DNA of 64,000 nucleotides from Clostridia bacterium. Its GTDB lineage: Bacteria > Bacillota > Clostridia > Christensenellales > Aristaeellaceae. Position numbers and translations under genes: made by a program. Below, piece by piece: positions 43,236 through 51,455 of the stretch (positions are counted from its first letter, which is position 1; each line of letters opens with the position of its first letter). Location of the stretch: positions 1 to 64,000 of the forward strand of contig JAFZPI010000044.1 of NCBI GenBank assembly GCA_017552615.1, written 5' to 3'. The notes below the pieces were generated by a model. That model was not told the origin of the DNA and did not search any database. It saw nothing but the letters and a program-made list of their open reading frames with translations.

Positions 43236-44114
43236 TTACACAAAACTCTCTTCCCTGTTGAACGCCGGCACAAACTCTGTGTCGGCGCTTGCTTCTTCCT
43301 GGGTATACCCGGGAATGCCCAGCGCCAGCATGGCATCGTAAACCCTCTGGTATTCCCGCTTCGTCACCTTCCGGCGCAGGACGGGGATCTGCACATCATT
43401 GCAGGGTACGTACTGGCTCATCAGCGAGACAGGGATTCCCTCCGGCAGATTCTCTTTCACCCATTGCAGCAGCGCAATGCTCTCCCCCGTGCATCCGGGG
43501 AGCACAAGGTGGCGGATCAGTGTGCCGCGGCGCATGATGCCGTCCTCGCCGATTTCCGGCACGCCGGTCTGACGGACCATCTCCCGGATGGCCTCGCTTG
43601 CCGCGTCGAAATAGTCCGGCGCACCGGCACAAAGGCGGCCCATGTTCGGACTGAAGTGCTTCAAGTCAGGGAGATAGATATCAATGATCCCGTCCAACAT
43701 CTTCAGGGTTTCAACGGTTTCGTAGCCCGAAGTGTTCCATACCAGGGGAACGGGTGGACGGTAGATGTTCAGGGTTTCAAGGATTTGAGGAACATAAGGT
43801 GTTGCGGTGATGAAAGAAACCGTGTGGACCCCCATGTCCACCAGTCTTTTCAGGCTTTCGGCAAGTTCTGTCGAGGTAAACATCCTTCCAACCGCGGTGT
43901 GGCTGATCTCCGCGTTCTGGCAGTAGACGCAGCGCAGCGTGCAGCCGGAAAAGAACACCGCGCCGGTGCCTTTTGTGCCGCTGATGGGGGGCTCTTCCCA
44001 GAGGTGAGGCGCAATGCGTGCGATGCGTAGGGTCTCCGGCAGGCGGCAGAAGCCGTTCCCCCGCTCCGCGTCCCGAAGCGCACCGCATCGGCGCGGACAA
44101 AGTGTGCAGATCAT
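43236..44114 (-). CDS. Radical SAM protein, PflA-like
   Basis: 292 residues. N-terminal cysteine group (CTLCPRRCGA) followed by the radical SAM cluster CTLRCVYCQN; later TSGYETVETLKMLDGIIDIYLPDLKH and LPGCTGESIALLQW. This is the YggS/PflA-like group annotated as pyruvate formate-lyase activating enzyme homologues, often with an extra N-terminal iron-sulfur site. The true target is unknown; no PFL-type glycyl radical gene is in the window. AGGAG 6 nt before ATG at 44114. Confidence 0.85.
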   Translation of the reverse strand: MICTLCPRRCGALRDAERGNGFCRLPETLRIARIAPHLWEEPPISGTKGTGAVFFSGCTLRCVYCQNAEISHTAVGRMFTSTELAESLKRLVDMGVHTVSFITATPYVPQILETLNIYRPPVPLVWNTSGYETVETLKMLDGIIDIYLPDLKHFSPNMGRLCAGAPDYFDAASEAIREMVRQTGVPEIGEDGIMRRGTLIRHLVLPGCTGESIALLQWVKENLPEGIPVSLMSQYVPCNDVQIPVLRRKVTKREYQRVYDAMLALGIPGYTQEEASADTEFVPAFNREESFV

Positions 44115-44191
44115 CCTGAACTCCTGTTTGCGATTTGTCACATGCATGATAGCATAACGGCTTCCGCCTGTAAACCCTCGCCTCGCCCCCT

Positions 44192-44220
44192 TGCGCAATT
44201 CGGGCAAAACGGCTATAATG
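44192..44220 (+). promoter_or_regulatory. Promoter of the DUF5711 gene
   Basis: TTGCGC (44192-44197), 17 bp, TATAAT (44215-44220), about 30 bp before the TTG start. Confidence 0.75.
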
Positions 44221-44251
44221 GCCCCGATATCATCAGAGGGGAGGGATTGCC

Positions 44252-45415
44252 TTGCAGGAGAAGCGCGGACGGCGCTCCGGTCCTTATCGCAGCAGTATGC
44301 AAAAGGGCAAGCATCCCTTCCGGAGATGGCTGGTGCTGCTTGGGATTGTCGCCCTCGTGGTGGGCGGGTACTTCCTGATCCGCACGGTCACGGCGGAGAC
44401 CCGTGTTTCTTCACAGGTCCTGCCCTGCCGCGCCAATGACGACGTGACGGTCTTTGGCGAAGACATCCTGTACTACGACAGTTCCGTCATCTACTGCCTT
44501 AAGGGCGGAGGCGGCATCAAGTGGAGCTTCCCCGTCGGCGCGAACGCGCGATTCTCCGCCTCCTCTACCAACCTGGTGGTCTGGAACGGTGCACAGCTCT
44601 ATATCGTGGACCGCAACGGCCACGCCTCCTACAACGAGACCATGGACTCCTCCGTACAGTTCGCGCGGATCGGCAGCAAATACTGCGCCGTGGTCATCGG
44701 CGAGGACACCGAACCCACCCTGCTGATCAAGAACCTCGACGGCACCCAGGCCGATTTCGAGCGTGAGGAATACAGCGGCATGTTCCTGCTGGATGCGGGC
44801 TTCTACGGCGACTCGGACCAGTACCTGTGGACCCTGGCCTATGACTACTACGGCGTAGCGATCAACACCGTGCTGAATACCTACCAGGTCGGCAAGACCA
44901 ACACGGGCAAGGTGAACCTCACCAGCTTCCTGGCTTACAAGGTACTCTGGGGCAGCAACAGCCTGCGGGTCCTCACGACCCAGCAGATGTACAAATACGA
45001 TTACCGCGCCGTCATCGACAACTCCGGCACCCAGCTCATCTACGGCTGGCAGTATGAGGGCTCGGAAGTCGACAAGCGCGGCAACCTGAACATCCTGATG
45101 GTGCGCACCGCCGAGATCAACGGTGCGGACCGCCGCCTGACCACCCTGCGCGTCTACCGTGGCGACAACACCCCGGAGCCGTACCATCTGCCGGTCTCGT
45201 GCATCGGTGCCGCCATCCACAACGGCACGGTCTACGCCTTCGCGGAGGACCGCCTGTACCACACCGACTCCCCGAGCAAAGCCTTCAAGGCCGAACTGAT
45301 CCCGGACCTCCCCGACGGCAAGATCCTCTCCTCCCTGATCGGCGTCACCTCCAACGGCCGGGCCGTTGTAACCTGTACCGACGGAAGCGTATTGTCGATT
45401 GTGCTGCCAAAGTAA
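44252..45415 (+). CDS. DUF5711 family membrane-anchored beta-propeller-like protein
   Basis: 387 residues. Short basic cytoplasmic N terminus, one membrane helix ~26-46 (WLVLLGIVALVVGGYFLI), then an outside domain rich in beta strands with repeated patterns (DILYYDSSVIYCL, VVWNGAQLYIVDRNG, LYIVD/VYAFAEDRLY) that suggest a beta-propeller. TTG start with GGGAGGG 6 nt upstream. Role unknown; family is known from clostridial genomes, often near division or wall genes. The stop codon lies 2 bp before a 153 bp repeat element. Confidence 0.75.
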   Translation: MQEKRGRRSGPYRSSMQKGKHPFRRWLVLLGIVALVVGGYFLIRTVTAETRVSSQVLPCRANDDVTVFGEDILYYDSSVIYCLKGGGGIKWSFPVGANARFSASSTNLVVWNGAQLYIVDRNGHASYNETMDSSVQFARIGSKYCAVVIGEDTEPTLLIKNLDGTQADFEREEYSGMFLLDAGFYGDSDQYLWTLAYDYYGVAINTVLNTYQVGKTNTGKVNLTSFLAYKVLWGSNSLRVLTTQQMYKYDYRAVIDNSGTQLIYGWQYEGSEVDKRGNLNILMVRTAEINGADRRLTTLRVYRGDNTPEPYHLPVSCIGAAIHNGTVYAFAEDRLYHTDSPSKAFKAELIPDLPDGKILSSLIGVTSNGRAVVTCTDGSVLSIVLPK

Positions 45416-45416
45416 T

Positions 45417-45569
45417 GACCTCATCCGCCCTTCGGGCACCTTCCCCTAAAGGGGAAGGCTTTATGAGTAGAAAAGTAGCCAAAAGCCTTCCCCTTTAGGG
45501 GAAGGGGGACCGCCCGCGCAACCTCATACAATACCACGATATGATGGATCGCGGGCGGTGGATGAGGTC
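45417..45569. repeat. 153 bp element with 10 bp terminal inverted repeats
   Basis: Ends GACCTCATCC (45417-45426) and GGATGAGGTC (45560-45569) are perfect inverted copies. Inside: CGCCCTTCGGGCA hairpin, ACCTTCCCCTAAAGGGGAAGG palindrome, ~25 bp spacer, AAAGCCTTCCCCTTTAGGGG, and a CCGCCCGCG...CGCGGGCGG stem around a 35 bp AT-richer loop. A copy with ~85-90 percent identity is at 57846. Confidence 0.9.
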
Positions 45570-45601
45570 CATCCAAGGTATACGCTATTTCCAAAATCAG
45601 T

Positions 45602-45639
45602 AAAACGCTCTCCCGCACAACACCCCGGGAAAGCGTTTT
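45602..45639. terminator. Terminator after the D-Ala-D-Ala carboxypeptidase gene
   Basis: AAAACGCTcTCCCG (45602-45615) pairs with CGGGAaAGCGTTTT (45626-45639); 9 bp from the dac stop. Confidence 0.85.
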
Positions 45640-45648
45640 CGTTATCAT

Positions 45649-47118
45649 TCACCTCAGATACCTATGTTTCACCTTCGGGCCCTTCCCGTGCCGGTTGCGG
45701 CCGAACAGCAGGAAGCGGATCAAGAAGTACAGTCCCACTGTGGCAGCGAGGATGGCCAGGATCTCCAGAACGAGCTCCACCGAGAGCGGCGGGAAGGGAT
45801 TGGTGTCCGCGTTGGTCCGCGCCTCGATCTCTTCGATGGTCGGGGGGAGGTTGTCGCGCTCGGCGATTGAACGGTTCGCGACCAGGTTGTAGGTGACAGG
45901 CTGGCCGTTGTCCATCAGCCAGGTCACCGTGCCCATGACCTCCCCGGCCGTGATCGGCGCCACGAAATCCTTGGTGTAGTCAATCATCGCAAGCGAGCGG
46001 AAGTTGGTCTTCATGTCCTCCACGGATTCCCTGGTGGCGATGATCCGCGCGGAGGCCGCGGCCTCGTCGGCGGGGACAATGCTCAGCGTCAGCGAGCCGC
46101 GCTGTGAATCCGTCAGCGAATACCCGCTGGTCGCCCGCTCGATCGGGTTGGCAGCGTAAAGTTCCATCGGGCTGACGGAGACATACTGCGCAAAGCCGTA
46201 GTTCAGCAGCTTGATCGTATCGCCCCAGCGTGAATCCTTGCCCGCATACATGACCACCGAGATCAGTTCCACGCCGTCCCGCTCCGCCGCGCCGACAAAA
46301 CAGTACTGCGCGCGGTTGGTAAAGCCGGTCTTAATGCCGATCGTGTCTTCGTAATAGAAGCGGTTGGCCTTCTCCGAGGTGCCGGGATTGTACATCTCGT
46401 TGGTGGTGTTGTATGTGCGCTCGCGGTGCTTGTTTGTGGCCGAGATCGTCACGGACCGCTGCCGCACAATATCGCGGAAGGTCTCGTTTTGCATGGCGAC
46501 GTTCGCGATGATCGCCATATCTCGGGCCGTGGAGTAGTGGTCGTCGTTATGGAGGCCGTGCGGATTGGCAAAGTGGGTGTTGTAGCACCCGTAGACGGAG
46601 GCATACTCGTTCATCAGGTCGACGAAGGCCGGAATGGAGCCCGCCACATGCTCCGCAAGGACACAGGCGCCGTCATTCCCGGAATAGACCATTGTGGCGT
46701 AGAGGAGTTCGCGAACGTTGACTTCCTCCCCCACTTCGAGCTTCAGGCGGGTGACGTTTTCCTCGCCGTCCAGGGCAGACAGGGCAGTCTCGGAACAGAC
46801 GGCAGTCCCGTTCAGCCCTTCCTCCCCAAGTACCGTGAGCACCACGAGCGCCGTCATGATCTTGGTCGTCGACGCCGGATAGCGAAACTCGTCAGCTTCC
46901 TTCTCAAAGATGACATCGCCGGACTGGGACTCAATCAGAATGGCGGACCAGCCGTACAGCTGCTCCGGAGACAGGTTTTCGGGCTCATCGGCGTTATAGG
47001 GCAGGGCATTGGGGTCGAGGGTCGGAAGCGGGATGGCGTCTTCAGTGAGGACGGGCAGGCAGAAAAGAAGCATCACAAACGCCAACAGCATACAAGCCGT
47101 TCGACGGAACCATTGCAT
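45649..47118 (-). CDS. dacF: D-alanyl-D-alanine carboxypeptidase (PBP5/DacF type)
   Basis: 489 residues. Signal peptide ~1-25. Peptidase S11 motifs: SxxK in PASTTKIMTALV, SxN in YSGNDGACVLAE, KTG in GIKTGFTNRA. PBP5 C-terminal beta domain ~300-400, then a true membrane helix ~455-478 (EILAILAATVGLYFLIRFLLF) instead of the usual amphipathic anchor, and a basic tail. Trims pentapeptide stems of peptidoglycan outside the membrane. Symbol by similarity in length and architecture only. Confidence 0.92.
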   Translation of the reverse strand: MQWFRRTACMLLAFVMLLFCLPVLTEDAIPLPTLDPNALPYNADEPENLSPEQLYGWSAILIESQSGDVIFEKEADEFRYPASTTKIMTALVVLTVLGEEGLNGTAVCSETALSALDGEENVTRLKLEVGEEVNVRELLYATMVYSGNDGACVLAEHVAGSIPAFVDLMNEYASVYGCYNTHFANPHGLHNDDHYSTARDMAIIANVAMQNETFRDIVRQRSVTISATNKHRERTYNTTNEMYNPGTSEKANRFYYEDTIGIKTGFTNRAQYCFVGAAERDGVELISVVMYAGKDSRWGDTIKLLNYGFAQYVSVSPMELYAANPIERATSGYSLTDSQRGSLTLSIVPADEAAASARIIATRESVEDMKTNFRSLAMIDYTKDFVAPITAGEVMGTVTWLMDNGQPVTYNLVANRSIAERDNLPPTIEEIEARTNADTNPFPPLSVELVLEILAILAATVGLYFLIRFLLFGRNRHGKGPKVKHRYLR

Positions 47119-47176
47119 TCTTTTCTCCCCCTTCAGAAAACTTCATCTCCCCGATAGGGAAGATGTCGCTCGAAGG

Positions 47177-47223
47177 AACCTCTCCACCGCTGCGGCGGTC
47201 CCCCTCCCCTTTCAGGGGAGGTT
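47177..47223. repeat. Palindromic repeat, AACCTCTCC / GGGGAGGTT type
   Basis: AACCTCTCCACCGCTGCGG, CGGTCCCCCTCCCCTTTCAG and GGGGAGGTT. Same module as 34592-34640 and 51408-51455. Confidence 0.88.
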
Positions 47224-47280
47224 AAGGAAAACCGTGTAAGAATGCCTCTTGCCCCGCATTCTCCGCCCGGGAACCCGCAT

Positions 47281-47383
47281 AAAACCTTATCTCCCCTGAA
47301 AGGGGAGATGTCGCCCGCAGGCGACAGAGAGGTTCCCGCCCGCAGGCGACAGAGAGGTTCCCGCCCGCAGGCGACAGAGAGGG
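47281..47383. repeat. ATCTCCCC palindrome with three tandem 25 bp units
   Basis: AAAACCTTATCTCCCCTGAA-AGGGGAGATGTCG, followed by CCCGCAGGCGACAGAGAGG occurring three times at an exact spacing of 25 bp (47316, 47341, 47366). The unit occurs once at 2607 and 34516 and twice at 51197. Confidence 0.92.
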
Positions 47384-47390
47384 TCCGTTC

Positions 47391-48893
47391 TTATTTTCTC
47401 TCAATCCTCTTGCTCACATGCGTGATCGCCTGCTGCGGGCAGACCAGGATGCACAGGTGGCAGCCCACACACTTTGCGCCGTTCAGCACCGGATGCCGCT
47501 TGTCGTCCAGGCGGATGGCCTGGTGCCCGCCGTCGCTGCAGGAGATGACACAGCGGCCGCAGCCAATGCAGCGATCCCGGATGAACTGCGGGAACAGGAC
47601 CGTGTCGCGCTCCAGGACATCGGTGGTGCCGCTGAGGCTGTCAAGGCCCAGGCCGATGACATCCCGCACACTGTTGAAGCCCTTCTCCGCCAGGTACAGG
47701 TTCAGGCCTTCCTTCAGGTCGTCGATGATACGGTAGCCGTACTGCATCACGGCCGTGGTCACCTGGATGGAATTGCCGCCCAGGAGCAGGAACTCCAACG
47801 CGTCCTGCCAGGTCTCCACGCCGCCCATGGCGGAGAGATGCATCCCCTTCAGGGCCGGGTTTTTGGCCAGCTCCGCGATAAAGCGCAGGGCGATCGGCCG
47901 GACTGCGTTTCCGCTGTATCCGCCCACCGCGCTCCGGCCGCGCACCGCCGGGGACGAGACATAAGTGTGCATGTCCACGCCCACCACGGATTTGATCGTG
48001 TTGATGGCGGCGATGCCGTCCGCGCCGCCCCGCAGGGCTGCTTCCGCCGCTGGGCTCATCTCGGCGACGTTCGGGGTCAGCTTGGCCAGCACGGGGATCC
48101 CGCAGGCACGCTTGGCGGCCGCCGTGAAGCGCTCCACCAGCTCCGGCACCTGGCCGATATCCGAGCCCAGGCCGTCTTCCATCATGTTCGGACAGGAGAA
48201 GTTCAGTTCCACCGCGTCCGCGCCGTTCTCTTCGCAGAGGCGGGCCAGCTCGCCCCATTCCGCCTCATTCTGCCCCATGATGGAGGCCAGGATGAACTTG
48301 GTGGGATAATTCTTTTTCAGTTCCCGGAAGATCGCCATGTTCTCGGCCACGGAGTGATCCGAGAGCTGCTCGATGTTCTTGAAGCCGATGATGCCGCCGT
48401 TGTCCCCCTCGATCGCGGAGAACCGGGGCGACGCCTCGCGGATATCCAGGCTGCAGACCGTCTTGAAGCAGGCGCCCGCCCACCCGGCTTCAAAAGCCCG
48501 GGCACACATGTCATAAGTGCTGGCCACAACGGAGGAAGACAGCAGGAAGGGATTCTCCAGGGGAATCCCGCAGAACTCGCAGCGCAGGCGGTCCTCATCG
48601 GCGGGAACGGGAGTCTCCGTCTCGGGGCAGACCTGGTAGTACAGGCGGTTGATCACGTCCCGGATCGGGACTTCCCCGGGGCGCACGCAGGCCTGCTGGC
48701 AGCGGGCACGGCATATCAGGCACGGGTTCTCCTCCGGGAGCTTCGACACCGCGCCCTGTTCGTTGGCAAACCAGACACTCCGCAGGAGCTCCGCGGGTTT
48801 CAGCTTCTCACAGGCGCTGTCACAGGGCGCGTCCTGGCACAGGACGCAGCGGATCATGTCAGAACGGCGGATCATGGGGTCGCTCCGCAGCAT
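47391..48893 (-). CDS. preA: PreA-like dihydropyrimidine dehydrogenase/dihydroorotate dehydrogenase-fold protein
   Basis: 500 residues. N-terminal cysteine-rich part (CVLCQDAPCDSACEKL and CLICRARCQQACVRP, residues ~15-75) like the start of a Fer4_20 domain; FMN TIM barrel ~100-420 with NFSCPNMMEDGLGSDIGQ, KLTPNVAEM and AMGGVETW; two C-terminal 4Fe-4S motifs (CIGCGRCVISCS, CVGCHLCILVCP). In E. coli PreA works with PreT to reduce uracil/thymine with NADH; no preT gene is nearby, and the extra N-terminal domain may dock another partner. AGGAGG 8 nt before ATG. Confidence 0.85.
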   Translation of the reverse strand: MLRSDPMIRRSDMIRCVLCQDAPCDSACEKLKPAELLRSVWFANEQGAVSKLPEENPCLICRARCQQACVRPGEVPIRDVINRLYYQVCPETETPVPADEDRLRCEFCGIPLENPFLLSSSVVASTYDMCARAFEAGWAGACFKTVCSLDIREASPRFSAIEGDNGGIIGFKNIEQLSDHSVAENMAIFRELKKNYPTKFILASIMGQNEAEWGELARLCEENGADAVELNFSCPNMMEDGLGSDIGQVPELVERFTAAAKRACGIPVLAKLTPNVAEMSPAAEAALRGGADGIAAINTIKSVVGVDMHTYVSSPAVRGRSAVGGYSGNAVRPIALRFIAELAKNPALKGMHLSAMGGVETWQDALEFLLLGGNSIQVTTAVMQYGYRIIDDLKEGLNLYLAEKGFNSVRDVIGLGLDSLSGTTDVLERDTVLFPQFIRDRCIGCGRCVISCSDGGHQAIRLDDKRHPVLNGAKCVGCHLCILVCPQQAITHVSKRIERK

Positions 48894-48916
48894 GGTTCAG
48901 TCCTCCTTTGTCCGGT

Positions 48917-49570
48917 TTATTCGTTGGCGTGTTCGCTGAGGAATTTCTCGAGCTTGCGTTTGACACGCTGGAGTGCGTTGTCGATGGATTTGCTGTGGCG
49001 GCCGAGCATCTTGGCGATCTCCTGGTAGCTCTTGCCGTCCAGGTAAGCATACAGGACATCCTGTTCGAGGTCGGAGAGCACCTCGCCGATGCGGAGGTTG
49101 ATCGTCTGCAGGTTCTCCTGGCTGATCAGCAGGTCCTCCGGGCTGGAGGTCTTGCCCTCGATGATCACGTCCAGCAGGGTGCGGTCCGATTCGTCGTCGT
49201 ACAGAGGCTTATTCAGGGAGACATAGCTGTTCAGGGGGATGTGCTTCTGGCGGGTCGCTGTCTTGATCGCGGTGATGATCTGCCGGGTGATGCACAGCTC
49301 CGCGAATGCCCGGAACGAGGCCAGCTTGTCCGCGCGGAAGTCCCGGATGGCCTTGTAGAGCCCGATCATGCCTTCCTGCACGATGTCCTCGTGGTCCGCG
49401 CCGATGAGGAAGTAGCTGCGGGCCTTGGACCGGACGAAGTTCTTGTACTTGTTCAGCAGGAATTCCACAGCGCGGCTGTCCCCTTCGTGGCACAGGGAAA
49501 CGACATCTTCATCCGTCATCCCGTCATAGGGGGTCTCCGGGCCGTTGACCTCGGGGCGGAGTTCGCTCAC
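48917..49570 (-). CDS. sigH: RNA polymerase sigma factor SigH
   Basis: 217 residues. Region 2: EFLLNKYKNFVRSKARSYFL, DHEDIVQEGMIGLYKAIRDF, FRAFAELCITRQIITAIK; region 4: LSDLEQDVLYAYLDGKSYQE and GRHSKSIDNALQRVKRKL. Matches the SigH/Spo0H type, which directs early stationary-phase, competence or sporulation genes. GTG start with GGAGG 8 nt upstream. Follows the NYN nuclease and rlmB genes as in Bacillus. Confidence 0.93.
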   Translation of the reverse strand: MSELRPEVNGPETPYDGMTDEDVVSLCHEGDSRAVEFLLNKYKNFVRSKARSYFLIGADHEDIVQEGMIGLYKAIRDFRADKLASFRAFAELCITRQIITAIKTATRQKHIPLNSYVSLNKPLYDDESDRTLLDVIIEGKTSSPEDLLISQENLQTINLRIGEVLSDLEQDVLYAYLDGKSYQEIAKMLGRHSKSIDNALQRVKRKLEKFLSEHANE

Positions 49571-49585
49571 AGGCGCACCTCCTCG

Positions 49586-50098
49586 TCACGCGCCTCCCCG
49601 GCGCATTTTTTCCAGGCGTTCCACCAGGGATTCCGGCAGGTGGTCGCCGATATTCTTCCCGGCCTGTACACCGGGACGGTTCTGTTCCTGCAGGCCCTGC
49701 TTCCTCGTCTGCCGCAGCTCCCGCAGGAGCTCCCGGCTCGTCAGGCGCGTCGCGCCGGTGGACAGCACCTGGGACTGCTCGAGTCCGTCGGAGGTCGCCA
49801 CCCGCACCGTCCGGTAGCGGGGTGTTTCCGCGACCATGCGCTCGATGCAGCTGTCGGCGGTCTCGCCGCGGGGTGTGAAGATCTGGGTCACCGGGCCGTA
49901 GGTCTCCTCCGTGCGGAGCCGCCGGTCCGACTGGTAGCCGTCAAAGACCAGCACGATGTCCTCGCCGCTGTACCCGCCGTAGTCCTGCAGCGCGTGCAGC
50001 AGGCGGTCCCGGCTCTCCTCGACGGACCAGCCCGCGCGTTCCGCCTCGGGCCACGCGCCGATGACATTGTAGCCGTCGACGATCAGCAGGGGTTTCAT
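49586..50098 (-). CDS. NYN domain ribonuclease, YacP/Rae1 type
   Basis: 170 residues, usual length. PIN/NYN-fold acidic residues in IVDGYNVIG (D8), VLVFDGYQSDRR, GETADSCIE and VRVATSDGLEQ. In Bacillus subtilis Rae1 (YacP) cleaves mRNA in the ribosomal A site. Overlaps rlmB by 4 bp and lies 15 bp before sigH, the conserved gene order. C-terminal part is basic. Confidence 0.9.
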   Translation of the reverse strand: MKPLLIVDGYNVIGAWPEAERAGWSVEESRDRLLHALQDYGGYSGEDIVLVFDGYQSDRRLRTEETYGPVTQIFTPRGETADSCIERMVAETPRYRTVRVATSDGLEQSQVLSTGATRLTSRELLRELRQTRKQGLQEQNRPGVQAGKNIGDHLPESLVERLEKMRRGGA

Positions 50099-51153
50099 GC
50101 CTTGCGGGAGGACAGGACGCGGTACATGACCACGCCCGCCGCCACGGAGGCGTTCAGGCTGTCGAGCTTCCCGCGCATCGGCAGGGAAACGCGGCGGTCG
50201 CAGATCTCTTCCGTCAGCCGGCTGATGCCGCTGCCCTCACTGCCCACGACCAGCGCGACGCCGCCGGAGAAGTCCACGGTCTCGTAGTCGTCGCCCTCCA
50301 TGGCCAGGCCGTAGATCCACACGCCCTGCTTTTTCAGGCTCTCGATCACGCGGTTCAGGTTCGTGACCCGGGCGACCTTCACGTGCTCAACGGCCCCGGC
50401 CGAGGCCTTCACGGCCGCCGGCGTCAGGCCGACGCCCCGGCGCTCGCGCACGATGACGCCGTGCGCGCCGACGCATTCCGCCGTCCGGATGACAGCGCCG
50501 AGGTTGTGCGGGTCGGTCACGCCGTCGAGGATGACCAGGAAGGGGGCTTCGCCCTTCCCTTCGGCGTCCGCAAGCATGTCATCCACTGTCGAATAGGCAT
50601 AGGCGGAGGCAAAGGCGATCATGCCCTGGTGGTTGGGCGTGAGGGCGTCCAGGCGGCTCTTGTCGACCTCCTGCACAGGGATGTGGGCTTCTTTCGCCAT
50701 CTGCACGAGCTGGCGCGCGGAGCCCGAGAGCTCACCCTTCATGACCAGCAGCTTCTCGATGTCGCGACCGCTCTTCAGCGCCTCGCGGATCGGGTTGCGG
50801 CCGGAGAGGATGTTTTCATTCGGCTCGGCCTGCGCGTCCTCATAAATGGGTTCGCGGCTGTGCTCAAAATCGCGATAGGAGCGCATCGGTCTGTCTTCCT
50901 CTGGGCGGAACTCGCGCGGGGGACGCGGCGGGCGATCGCCGTCACGGCGGACCGGTGGCCTGCCCTCGGGGCGAGGTCCGCGGACGGGACGGCTGTCCCC
51001 CGGGCGCTTCGGGGCATAGCGGTCGCTGAGACGCTCTCCGCTGGGTTTGTCCTTTTTTCCCTTGTTGTACCGGGTGCCCTCCTCCTCCCACTTCTCATCC
51101 TGCGGACGGCGGGGCGGGCGCTTTTGATTGGGGGCTTTGCTGTAATAAGCCAT
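50095..51153 (-). CDS. rlmB: 23S rRNA (guanosine-2'-O-)-methyltransferase RlmB (TrmH family) with long basic N-terminal extension
   Basis: 352 residues. Residues 1-~110 are an Arg/Pro/Asp-rich low-complexity extension (RPVRGPRPEGRPPVRRDGDR); then the substrate-binding domain (ILSGRNPIREALKSGRDIEK) and SPOUT domain with LDGVTDPHNLGAVIRTAE, LVVGSEGSGISRLTEE and LPMRGKLDSLNASVAAGV, the trefoil-knot motifs. Methylates 23S rRNA G2251. The extension is about 100 residues longer than typical RlmB and probably binds RNA. AAGGAG before ATG. Confidence 0.92.
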   Translation of the reverse strand: MAYYSKAPNQKRPPRRPQDEKWEEEGTRYNKGKKDKPSGERLSDRYAPKRPGDSRPVRGPRPEGRPPVRRDGDRPPRPPREFRPEEDRPMRSYRDFEHSREPIYEDAQAEPNENILSGRNPIREALKSGRDIEKLLVMKGELSGSARQLVQMAKEAHIPVQEVDKSRLDALTPNHQGMIAFASAYAYSTVDDMLADAEGKGEAPFLVILDGVTDPHNLGAVIRTAECVGAHGVIVRERRGVGLTPAAVKASAGAVEHVKVARVTNLNRVIESLKKQGVWIYGLAMEGDDYETVDFSGGVALVVGSEGSGISRLTEEICDRRVSLPMRGKLDSLNASVAAGVVMYRVLSSRKA

Positions 51154-51196
51154 GGTGATTCTCCTTGTTTTTGGGTTGGTTTTGGTGTCTGGCAGG

Positions 51197-51277
51197 AACC
51201 TCTCTGTCGCCTGCGGGCGGGAACCTCTCTGTCGCCTGCGGGCGACATCTCCCCTTTCAGGGGAGATCAGGTTTTAT
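51197..51277. repeat. Palindromic repeat with two tandem 25 bp units
   Basis: AACCTCTCTGTCGCCTGCGG at 51197 and again at 51222, then GCGACATCTCCCC-TTTCA-GGGGAGAT and GGTTTTATGCGGG. Inverted relative to the 47281 copy. Confidence 0.9.
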
Positions 51278-51309
51278 GCGGGTTTGTGTGTAGTTTTGGT
51301 ATCTTCTAG

Positions 51310-51398
51310 GCTCCCCAGCTTGCTGGGGAGCTGTCATCGCGAAGCGGTGACTGAGGGGTAAACACGTCACCGGGCGACCACATAGGGTCGCCCCTACA
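51310..51398. repeat. CTCCCCAG repeat followed by GGGCGACC hairpin
   Basis: 51310-51362: CTCCCCAGCTTGCTGGGGAG hairpin, then CATCGCGAAGCGGTGACTGA and GGGGTAAAC (second copy of the 23784 repeat). 51372-51393: GGGCGACC-ACATAG-GGTCGCCC, a perfect 8 bp stem. Confidence 0.8.
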
Positions 51399-51407
51399 GT
51401 AATCGCT

Positions 51408-51455
51408 TTACCTCCCCTGAAAGGGGAGGGGGACCGTCGCAGCGGTGGAGAGGTT
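51408..51455. repeat. Palindromic repeat forming the 3' end of thyX
   Basis: TTACCTCCCCTGAAAGGGGAGG palindrome region, GGGACCG, TCGCAGCGGTGGAGAGGTT. Compared with 34592-34640 and 47177-47223 it is the same module, here inside the reading frame. Confidence 0.9.
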
